Assembly (NCBI GenBank): GCA_903895845.1
Contig: CAITVK010000072.1
Location: 17,227-81,226, forward strand
Reading direction: 5' to 3'
DNA from: an uncultured Chitinophagaceae bacterium
Lineage (GTDB): Bacteria > Bacteroidota > Bacteroidia > Chitinophagales > Chitinophagaceae
DNA: 64,000 nucleotides
Below the pieces are notes generated by a model. The model saw only the letters and a list, made by a program, of their open reading frames with translations. It was not told where the DNA came from and ran no database searches. Of this stretch, positions 57,958 through 64,000 are shown one piece after another; position 1 is the stretch's first letter, and each line of letters begins with the position of its first letter. A program made the position numbers and the translations under genes.

Positions 57958-58166
57958 GCCTTTTTGAAATTATCGTGTCTTTAAGTAACATTATTGAATC
58001 TTAAAGTAACAATATCCAATCTTGAAGTAACATTATCGTGTCTTGAAGTAAGATTATTGCATCTTGAAGTAAGAATATCGCGTCTTGAAGTAAGATTATC
58101 GTATCTCAAATAGTTTTATTGGGCCTTGAAATGAACTTTCTGCATCTCGCACCTTCATTTCGCTAC
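57958..58166. repeat. 21-bp-period array 8 (CTTGAAGTAA core)
   Basis: Ten units, nine of 21 bp and one of 20 bp (58105-58124). The four central units (58021-58104) are near-identical, CTTGAAGTAASATTATYGNR; outer units drift. It lies in the gap before the gene at 58233, whose start is 66 bp past the last unit. It is next to a second, unrelated array (57626). Confidence 0.9.
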
Positions 58167-58232
58167 CTTAAAATAGTTGAGGGGGTTTTTGACAATCATA
58201 AAAAGTAAATTTAATCTAATAAAACAATAAAA

Positions 58233-59132
58233 ATGACTAAGGGACAAACAGCTAAAGTGAATATGTATATAGCGGTAATGCTATTTTTTGCGAAATATGA
58301 AACCACTTTTGCGTCTTTTGCGCAATTGGTGGATGAGATAACGGATTTTACGGGTATTTATAATGATTTGCAGTTGGAGATTGCGAGACAGAAATTGAAA
58401 ATAAGTGGGGTGGTGACAACGAAAGATACTTTGTTGGAAACGGCTGTAAAAATGTTGGTTAAATCTGCCCGAAAAGCGCGGGTGTGGGCGGTGAAGTCGG
58501 GCAATGCGACATTGGCTGCCCAGTTTGATGTGCAAATTTCGACTTTTAGTGACATGACCCAATCGGTGGTGTTGAATTCGTTGACAACCATCAATGCGGC
58601 GATAAATACGAATATTGCTAGCTTGACAACTTATAGGGTTGTGGCTGCGGATGTTACAGCGATTACTGCTGCCATTGCTGCGGCATCGGGGTCGATTGGT
58701 ACGCCGAAACAAGCGATAACGACGAGGGCGGTGGCGACTGACCAGATTGTGGTTGACATAATTGCTTGCGATGGTGCACTTGAACTGATTGATGATTTGT
58801 TGATTCCGGAATATGAGGATTCTAATGCGGTTATGGTGCATGAATATCACTTGTCGCGGGCTATTTCGTCGTTGGGGAGCCATGCTACTGGCTTGAAGCC
58901 AACGGTGACGGATTCGGTGACGGAGGCATTGCTGGAGGACGTATTGGTGACGATTGTGGAGATTTCGAGAAGTGCGGTGACGGATATAAATGGCGTTGTA
59001 TTGATAACCAGGATGAAGCCGGGCACTTATCATGTTACTTGTACAAAGGTTGGCTATGTGGAGTATAATACAATTATTGAGTTTGAACTTGGGAAAGTAA
59101 CTTCATTGGCAGTGGCGATGGTGAGTATCTAG
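58233..59132 (+). CDS. Helical protein with C-terminal carboxypeptidase-regulatory-like domain
   Basis: 299 residues. Residues 1-215 are mainly long alpha helices rich in Ala/Thr/Val (for example IAAASGSIGTPKQAITTRAVATDQIV) with HEYHLSRAISSLGSH. Residues about 230-299 look like a carboxypeptidase-regulatory-like beta sandwich (VLVTIVEISRSAVTDINGVVLITRMKPGTYHVTCTKVGYVEY). No signal peptide. Codon use differs from neighbours, with many GCG, ACG and TCG codons, suggesting transfer. I do not recognise the whole architecture; function unknown. Confidence 0.6.
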   Translation: MTKGQTAKVNMYIAVMLFFAKYETTFASFAQLVDEITDFTGIYNDLQLEIARQKLKISGVVTTKDTLLETAVKMLVKSARKARVWAVKSGNATLAAQFDVQISTFSDMTQSVVLNSLTTINAAINTNIASLTTYRVVAADVTAITAAIAAASGSIGTPKQAITTRAVATDQIVVDIIACDGALELIDDLLIPEYEDSNAVMVHEYHLSRAISSLGSHATGLKPTVTDSVTEALLEDVLVTIVEISRSAVTDINGVVLITRMKPGTYHVTCTKVGYVEYNTIIEFELGKVTSLAVAMVSI

Positions 59133-59395
59133 TTATGAGTTATGAATTATGAGTTATGAGTTGAGGAAAGAGGTTGAAAGACCTCACCCCAACTTGACCT
59201 CACCCCAACCCTCTCCAAAAGAGAGGGGGCAGGAAGAAGCAGAGCCCTATCCGCAAAAGGGCAATGTCATTAAGTTGAGGAAAAAAGAAAAATTAAACGC
59301 AGAGGTCGCAGCGTTATTCACACAGAGAAACACAGAGGGAAGTTTTATTTTAGACAGGAACGTTTCACTTTTAGGACGCAGAGACGTGGCGTATT
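59133..59395. repeat. Patchwork of dispersed repeats
   Basis: In order: gagttatgaattatgagttatgag (59133-59163), the hairpin CCCTCTCCaaaaGAGAGGG near 59209-59227, and cgcagaggtcgcagcgttattcacacagagaaacacagaggg near 59300-59340, inverse in type to the words at 590-712 and 46627-46906. An 82-codon frame here is explained by the repeats. Confidence 0.65.
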
Positions 59396-59629
59396 AACGT
59401 ATATCCTTTAACTTAATGACATTGTGCGAAAGGGGGAGAAAAGTTGTAAGTGGTAAGTTCTTAGTTGATAATTGATAATTGATAGGGTTGAAAGTTGGAG
59501 GTTGAGAGACTGATGGCTTTTGACCTTTTTTGGGTTTATACCCTTACCATGATGCAAATAAAATTAAAATCAGATACTCACTGTCTGCACGACAGGATTA
59601 AAAGGTTGAATAAAACGGTTGTCTTTCGT
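59396..59629. other. Gap before the toxin gene
   Basis: AT-rich; contains gataattgataattg text like 49295 but no gene. Confidence 0.35.
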
Positions 59630-59926
59630 TTACCTTAAATACTTTTTTTTAGGACTCTGCTTGTTGTGGAAAATGTAGGTAATCAAAATAGTCTGGTTGG
59701 TTTCAAAGACTTGGTACACAATTATAAAAGGAAAAATTTCTATTCCTACTTCTCTGTAATCTTTATGCTTTATTGGGTATCTAGTGGGGTGATGCGCTAT
59801 TTCGTGCACCCGTTTGTTTACTGCTGCAAAGAATCGGCTGCCCAATCCTTCCGAGCGGTTCTCGTACCATAATGTAGCATCTTCTAATACTTTTGTTGCT
59901 TTCGGGTGGATTTTCAGGGTATATTT
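59630..59926 (-). CDS. ParE/RelE-family toxin
   Basis: About 98 residues if started at the GTG at 59926 (VKYTLKIHPKATKVL); the open frame reaches 59983 but the extra residues overlap the antitoxin. Core pattern is EDATLWYENRSEGLGSRFFAAVNKRVHEIAHHPTRYPIKHKDYREVGIEIFPFIIVYQV, as in ParE/RelE toxins. ParE-type toxins act on gyrase and RelE-type on ribosome-bound mRNA; which applies is not clear. Downstream partner of the antitoxin at 60185. Confidence 0.75.
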   Translation of the reverse strand, partial: KYTLKIHPKATKVLEDATLWYENRSEGLGSRFFAAVNKRVHEIAHHPTRYPIKHKDYREVGIEIFPFIIVYQVFETNQTILITYIFHNKQSPKKKYLR

Positions 59927-60185
59927 CACCTCTTTGGTTTTGGTTATGGTTTTGAATACTACCCAGTACCTGTGCTTTGGCATCCTCCCAAGATTGGGCT
60001 TTTATGGTTCCGTTTTTATACTCCTCAGTACGTTTGTCTAGTTCATTGACAAAGTGTTTATCATTCCAATTAATGGTATTGGCTTCTACCTCCTCTTCCA
60101 ATATTGAGTAGATGGCTTCCACCTTTTTATCATCTGCCACTTGTAGGTAATCAACTAATTTCTGCCTGATAGATGATGTATTCAT
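59781..60185 (-). CDS. Antitoxin paired with the ParE-like toxin, extended reading frame
   Basis: Residues 1-75 (MNTSSIRQKLVDYLQVADDK, then AIYSILEEEVEANTINWND...LDKRTEEYKNGTIKAQSWEDAKAQV) match the small antitoxins that accompany RelE/ParE toxins. Such proteins usually end soon after the SWEEAK helix. Here no stop occurs and the frame runs another ~55 residues inside the toxin gene, in a different frame (about 145 bp of overlap with the toxin as I start it). A lost stop or a small frameshift near 59950 is likely. The added tail lacks any recognisable pattern. Confidence 0.6.
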   Translation of the reverse strand: MNTSSIRQKLVDYLQVADDKKVEAIYSILEEEVEANTINWNDKHFVNELDKRTEEYKNGTIKAQSWEDAKAQVLGSIQNHNQNQRGEIYPENPPESNKSIRRCYIMVREPLGRIGQPILCSSKQTGARNSASPH

Positions 60186-60245
60186 TATTGTACGTTTTTA
60201 CAAATTTAGGAGTGATTGTAAGTATTCTTTATTTTCTTTTTTACC

Positions 60246-60266
60246 CTCTGCCATCGTTTGGCAGAG
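60246..60266. promoter_or_regulatory. 21-nt inverted repeat, operator-like, copy 1
   Basis: Perfect 8-bp arms CTCTGCCA/TGGCAGAG separated by 5 nt. It lies 39 bp before the AAA ATPase start. The same element at the same relative place occurs before the second gene (62731-62751) and at the right edge (63929-63949). Downstream at fixed distance is TTGCTTTG, one mismatch from the -7 box. It may be an operator or the -33 region of an unusual promoter. Confidence 0.75.
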
Positions 60267-60304
60267 TGGGCGTGTTGCTTTGTGGGCTAAATAAAATAAA
60301 GGAT

Positions 60305-61430
60305 ATGGAAGTAACAATGGAACTATTGAGTAAGTTACAAAAGGAGGAATCTAGTTTTTGCAAAACAAGTAATAAGGCTAGCTTGGGGGATGTGTTTGTT
60401 GAAAGAGGAAAATCTAATATTAATGAGTTTTACTTGTTTTTGACCTACTACAACACGATACCCAATTTCGATTATATAAAGGGTATTGATTGCAGGAAAG
60501 CTAATATTTGGTTGTTAGAAAACAAAAAAGCAGCGATTAATGATTGTAGTTATGTAAAACGTTATTTAAACAAAAAGAAGCTCTCTGAACTAGATGATTT
60601 GTTTTATTTTCTGTATGATGATCTACTGGTTAATTTTGATATTGCCAGAGATGAAGTGAGATTTTTATATCGTAATACTTCCATCCATATTATTGAGCCA
60701 CTTATTGAAAGCATCAGGAAATTCAAAAAACCGGCAAAGCGGTTTTTAAAGTCAGAAATATCTCTTTTGGTCAATGGCGGTGGTGGTTTTGGCACCAGGT
60801 CATTGGAGATAAATAAACCCAAATTATCTATCGATGACAATTATAATTGTGACTTTAAAGACATCCATCAAACGATACAAAAAAGATTATCCAAAAAGAA
60901 TGATAAGGGATTGGTACTTCTACACGGGAAGCCCGGAACCGGCAAAACATCTTACATACGTTACTTGATAGCATCTGTAAAGAAGGAAGTAATTTTTTTG
61001 CCTCCCAATATGGCTTCTGCAATCACTAATCCCGATCTTCTTTCAGTTTTAATAGAAAATCCCAATTCCATATTTGTAATTGAAGATGCAGAAAACATTG
61101 TTGTAGACGGAAAGAAATGGGGCATCCCCAGTTTCAGCCTTGCTAAATATTTCGGATGGGTTGTTGTCGGATTGTTTGAATATCCAAATTATCTGTTCCT
61201 TCAATACAGATATTTCTAAAGTGGACAGTGCCTTACTAAGAAAAGGAAGGTTGATTGCACAATACGAGTTTAAGGAACTAGAGATTGCAAAGGCACAAGC
61301 GCTCTCTTCTAAGCTAGGTTTTGATAGTATTATCAATCGCCCGATGACTTTGACCGAAATATATAATCAGAATGAACAAGATTTTACTGCACAGAAGCAA
61401 CGAAGAAGTATTGGTTTTGGAGCGGCGTAG
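60305..61430 (+). pseudogene. AAA ATPase paralogue 1, broken by a 2-nt frameshift
   Basis: The start ATG 60305 is equivalent to that of copy 2 (both MEVTME). Residues 1-175 form an N-terminal domain of unknown type; Walker A is GKPGTGKTS and Walker B IFVIEDAE. After D268 (position 61108) two bases present in copy 2 are missing, and the frame changes to one that stops at 61219. The other frame (to 61430) continues with LNISDGLLSDCLNIQIICSFN, then LLRKGRLIAQYEF and the GFGAA end. The C-terminal 80 residues are nearly identical to copy 2, whereas the N-terminal halves are quite different. Confidence 0.8.
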
Positions 61431-61439
61431 GTTGAAAAA

Positions 61440-61745
61440 GGAAGGCTTCGCATTGAGCGACAGGGCAAACGCATATAAATTTATTATACTAAAAAAGCTG
61501 CTCCTGTAATAATTAAGTAGCCTTATTAAGTCTTTTTGCCTCAAAGCCGGCAGGCTTCGTACTTACAACGCCACTACGGTTAACCCTTTGAGAAAAATAT
61601 CCCTTCGGATTTTTCTCAATTTTAGCTGCGCTAAAACCGGATTTCCCTAAGGTGGCTTATGTAAGTACTGGTGGAGATGCGCGTATTAGTCTATTTTAAG
61701 CTCTTTAAATTTATATGCGTTTGCCCTGATTGAGCGAAGCCTTCC
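61440..61745. repeat. 306-bp multi-hairpin foldback element
   Basis: Terminal arms of about 40 bp (61440-61483 and 61706-61745): GGAAGGCTTCGC...AGGGCAAACGCATATAAAT and its complement, with one small length difference. Inside are nested stems: GTACTTAC (61559-61566)/GTAAGTAC (61661-61668), TGAGAAAAAT (61589)/ATTTTTCTCA (61609), and TTTTAGC-TGC-GCTAAAA (61620-61636). No open frame of note. It starts 9 bp after the ATPase copy 1 stop. Possible MITE or structured RNA. Confidence 0.85.
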
Positions 61746-61779
61746 TATGGTAGAATTTATAAATTCGTATAATTTGGGT

Positions 61780-61974
61780 TTAAGCCATTTCATATTCTAT
61801 AACGTTTGGTATAGGCAGTTTTGCAGACGCATTCAGTATCTCAAAACCTACAACATTGTCTTGATTGTCATAATCTAAAATAACACCCTTATTATCTTCT
61901 CCACTCTCAGAAATTGGGTTGCTACTAAGTTGTATGTAGAGTACATCTGTTTGTTTATCGTATTTTATTTTCAT
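61780..61974 (-). CDS. DUF2283 protein
   Basis: 64 residues, MKIKYDKQTDVLYIQLSSNPISESGEDNKG and then VILDYDNQDNVVGFEILNAS, a full match to the DUF2283 pattern. These small proteins often sit near toxin-antitoxin or defence genes; role unknown. Confidence 0.85.
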   Translation of the reverse strand: MKIKYDKQTDVLYIQLSSNPISESGEDNKGVILDYDNQDNVVGFEILNASAKLPIPNVIEYEMA

Positions 61975-62044
61975 AATCAGTAATTAGACGCTGTAATGCA
62001 AAAAATAAATCAGTAATACAAATACAATAGGAAATAAATTATTA

Positions 62045-62440
62045 TTACCAAATAATGTCGACAAGTTCATTGTAGAGTATAAACTTTTTATCTGTGGTGA
62101 TAACTGTCAATTGTTCTTCCATTGCAGTAGCAATGATAAGTTTATCAAAAGGGTCTTTGTGGTCAGCGAATAAGGGTAATGATACATACCGTGAAAGGTA
62201 TTTGTGCGTAATTGGTAGCACTGCAATCTTTTTCTTTATTATTTCAACGAAAAAGTAATCAATAGTGTTTTCTGTTTTTAGTTTCCCTAGGTTTAGCTTT
62301 ATTGGAATTTCATAAAAGGATACAATACTCACAAAAATATTGTTATTTGGATTAGTTATTAGTGCAACTGAAAGTGCAGAAAGAAGTAGATTTTCCTCGG
62401 TGTACCAAATTAATGAATGCGTGTCAAGTAGAATATTCAT
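62045..62440 (-). CDS. PIN-domain toxin (VapC-like)
   Basis: 131 residues. PIN active-site acidic residues: D6 in LLDTHSLIWY, E in VSFYEIPIKLNLGKL, and D in ADHKDPFDKLIIATAM, with a late TTDKKF. It should be an RNase that is held inactive by the antitoxin encoded just upstream. Its ATG overlaps the antitoxin stop (TAATG), the tight coupling expected for a TA pair. Confidence 0.9.
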   Translation of the reverse strand: MNILLDTHSLIWYTEENLLLSALSVALITNPNNNIFVSIVSFYEIPIKLNLGKLKTENTIDYFFVEIIKKKIAVLPITHKYLSRYVSLPLFADHKDPFDKLIIATAMEEQLTVITTDKKFILYNELVDIIW

Positions 62441-62658
62441 TACATATAATCTTTTAGTTCATCGAGTGGTTCATTAAAATCAGGGGCAATATAGGTGAAG
62501 AACCCTTTAAGGAAACCTGGCTTTCTTTCATCACCCTTGTTATATTTTTCTGTGTCTTCTATAAAGGTCACCATCACTTTTACTGGCTTATCTATCTTAG
62601 GTATTTCATTTAGAATGACCTGTCCATTTTTATAAATACCTTCTACTATTGTAAGCAT
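62440..62658 (-). CDS. Antitoxin of the VapC-like module (DUF2281-like)
   Basis: 72 residues. N-terminal part (MLTIVEGIYKNGQVILNEIP) is a small beta DNA-binding pattern of DUF2281/AbrB-like antitoxins, and the end DFNEPLDELKDYM is the typical toxin-binding tail. Stop overlaps the toxin start. Confidence 0.85.
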   Translation of the reverse strand: MLTIVEGIYKNGQVILNEIPKIDKPVKVMVTFIEDTEKYNKGDERKPGFLKGFFTYIAPDFNEPLDELKDYM

Positions 62659-62730
62659 AAAATCAATTTTTTCTAAATATACTTCTTTATTGTTTTCTGT
62701 ATTGTTTAAATGTTTTTAATTCTTTTCCTA

Positions 62731-62751
62731 CTCTGCCGCAATTTGGCAGAG
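62731..62751. promoter_or_regulatory. 21-nt inverted repeat, operator-like, copy 2
   Basis: CTCTGCC-gcaattt-GGCAGAG; same length as copy 1 and followed by gtgttgctttgtgggc exactly as in copy 1, before the ATPase start at 62792. Confidence 0.78.
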
Positions 62752-62791
62752 GTGATGTGTTGCTTTGTGGGCGAAATAAAAAAGTGAGGAT

Positions 62792-63898
62792 ATGGAAGTT
62801 ACAATGGAACAATTGAGTAATTTTAACAAACAAAATTCTTCAAGCACTATTATCCCTAATGATGTTTTTGGCGAACACAGCCACTATCTGGATGCCCAAA
62901 AACTCTTTCTTTATTATTTTAATGTTATCCCAAACTTCACGCACGAGTTGAAAATTGATTGCAAAAAAGCTTTGTACTGGCTTTTGAAAGAATATGAAGC
63001 CGAAATAAAAGACTGTCACTTTAGTATGTTATATATAGATGATAGCAAGGAAAGCCTATTGGATTCGGTATATTTTGTATTGTATGAAGACCTAATTATT
63101 GAGTTTATCATACCTAATAATTTTGTTTTCTTTCTTTTTAAGCATACAGACATTGCAAAGGTTCAAAACCTTATTGAAGGTATAAAACAGCATAAAAAGA
63201 GGAAGGAAAAGAGGAAACCTGAAATAAATTTACTTGTGGATGAAGGTGATGGGTTAGAATTAAAATTAATGACCATCCGAAAGCCTACTTTAAATATTTC
63301 CGATAATTACAACGATGATTTTAATGACATACATAACCTAATCCTAAAAAGACTTTCCAAACGAAATGATAAAGGATTGGTGCTACTGTATGGTAAACCC
63401 GGCACAGGTAAGACATCCTATATCCGTTATTTATTGATGACCTTAAATAAGGAGGTCATTTTCTTGCCTTCAAATTTTGCTACTACATTGATTGAACCTA
63501 AGCTAGTGGGTTTTCTGTCCTCCCATCCCAATTCGATTTTTGTTATTGAGGATGCCGAAAACATTGTTGTAGATAGGGAAAGAAATGGGGCTTCCTTGGT
63601 TTCGGCATTGCTGAATATATCGGATGGGTTGCTTTCTGATTGTTTGAATATTCAAATTATCTGCTCGTTCAATATTGATATTTCTAAAGTGGATAGTGCA
63701 TTATTAAGAAAAGGTAGGTTGATAGCCCAATATGAGTTTAAAGAACTCGAGATTACAAAGGCACAGTCCCTCTCTTATAAATTAGGTTTTGATAGCATTG
63801 TTAGCCGCCCAATGACATTGACTGAAATATATAATCAAAATGAAAGGGATTTTACTGCACAAAAGCAAAGGAGGAGTATTGGGTTTTATTATGTATAG
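62792..63898 (+). CDS. AAA ATPase paralogue 2 (intact)
   Basis: 368 residues. N-terminal ~180 residues are helical and unlike known domains I can name. AAA module: Walker A GKPGTGKT (201-208), Walker B IFVIEDAE (249-256, an ED variant as in BCS1-like AAA proteins), sensor region IICSFN (289-294), and SRH arginines R306/R309 in LLRKGRL. The end reads MTLTEIYNQNERDFTAQKQRR. No membrane segment. It is the intact copy of a tandem family; molecular role unknown. Neighbouring toxin-antitoxin genes suggest an accessory or defence setting, which is inference. Confidence 0.8.
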   Translation: MEVTMEQLSNFNKQNSSSTIIPNDVFGEHSHYLDAQKLFLYYFNVIPNFTHELKIDCKKALYWLLKEYEAEIKDCHFSMLYIDDSKESLLDSVYFVLYEDLIIEFIIPNNFVFFLFKHTDIAKVQNLIEGIKQHKKRKEKRKPEINLLVDEGDGLELKLMTIRKPTLNISDNYNDDFNDIHNLILKRLSKRNDKGLVLLYGKPGTGKTSYIRYLLMTLNKEVIFLPSNFATTLIEPKLVGFLSSHPNSIFVIEDAENIVVDRERNGASLVSALLNISDGLLSDCLNIQIICSFNIDISKVDSALLRKGRLIAQYEFKELEITKAQSLSYKLGFDSIVSRPMTLTEIYNQNERDFTAQKQRRSIGFYYV

Positions 63899-63928
63899 AA
63901 TTAAAAGAAAGTGTAGATATTCTTTTCA

Positions 63929-63949
63929 CACTGCCGTGAATTGGCAGAG
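63929..63949. promoter_or_regulatory. 21-nt inverted repeat, operator-like, copy 3
   Basis: CACTGCC-gtgaatt-GGCAGAG, imperfect at the second base of the left arm. Same spacing to an agttttgtagcctaaataaa stretch, equivalent to the region before copies 1 and 2. Confidence 0.65.
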
Positions 63950-63988
63950 TTGACTTAGAGTTTTGTAGCCTAAATAAAATTATAGGGT

Positions 63989-64000
63989 ATGAAAATAGGA
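63989..64000 (+). CDS. Start of a probable third gene of the AAA ATPase series
   Basis: ATG at 63989 lies where copies 1 and 2 have their start relative to the conserved 21-nt inverted repeat. Only four codons (MKIG) are visible, so identity cannot be told. Confidence 0.35.

Noticed and set aside
58281..59033. 250-codon minus-strand frame opposite the gene at 58233
   Set aside because: Shadow frame caused by the GC-rich third positions; its Arg/His/Asn-rich sequence has no plausible protein character.
59149..59397. 82-codon frame after the gene at 58233
   Set aside because: Made of dispersed repeats, including a CCCTCTCC hairpin; no coding signal.

Overview
The window is a stretch of bacterial chromosome that looks like Bacteroidota, most likely a Chitinophagaceae-like member. 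I base this on the gene families (mqnC, Mg-type hemB, TypA, DUF3127, PspC/PadR, DUF2452, PKD and DUF4397 lipoproteins) and on promoters of the Bacteroidetes form (-33 TTG, -7 TAnnTTTG). The DNA is AT-rich by eye. No species can be named from the sequence alone.

Layout. 0-0.25 kb: start of a secreted S9/DPP-IV-like peptidase. 0.7-3 kb: tex. 3.3-5.2 kb: mqnC and an SDR oxidoreductase. 5.4-12.9 kb: a heme-precursor operon on the minus strand, read hemA-hemC-hemD-hemE-hemF-hemB-hemL. 13.5-16 kb: ATP-grasp and alpha-E gene pair. 16-21 kb: small membrane protein, ComM/YifB ATPase, lpxB, sulfatase. 21.4-28.5 kb: glyS, typA with a structured leader, a FAD oxidoreductase, DUF3127, a glutamine amidotransferase. 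28.7 kb: tRNA-Leu(GAG). 29-33 kb: PadR/PspC pair and a TPR protein. 34-38 kb: frameshifted ammonium transporter, pentapeptide protein, deoxynucleoside kinase, trpS. 38-45 kb: rdgB, ECF sigma factor, uvrA, a DUF4160/DUF2442 pair. 45-54 kb: FUSC-like protein, nitroreductase, Cys-less sirtuin, SulP transporter, aminotransferase, two lipoproteins, Fe-ADH. 54-59 kb: gyrB, DUF2452 and an unknown protein. 59.6-64 kb: an accessory patch with toxin-antitoxin modules and tandem AAA ATPases.

The most striking signal is not a gene. At least eight intergenic gaps hold an array of about 4-12 short units. Unit sequence is unrelated from one locus to another, but the period is 21 bp almost everywhere (one array drifts between 20 and 22). 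Several arrays begin in or just after the stop codon of the upstream gene, and some contain inverted units. One array, together with the 3' end of its host gene (DUF2452), has been copied to another locus 13 kb away, where the array has more units and the gene piece is decaying. Because 21 is a multiple of three, the arrays create long spurious open frames.

A second candidate system lies at the right edge. Two paralogous AAA ATPase genes, plus a third start site cut by the window end, each sit behind the same 21-nt inverted repeat (CTCTGCC-N7-GGCAGAG) at a fixed distance from a promoter-like motif. They are interleaved with a ParE-like and a VapC-like toxin module and a 306-bp foldback element. 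The first ATPase copy carries a 2-nt frameshift.

The genome also shows many foldback and dispersed repeats in gaps, and two cases where repeat-like DNA sits in frame inside conserved enzymes (hemC and the FAD oxidoreductase).
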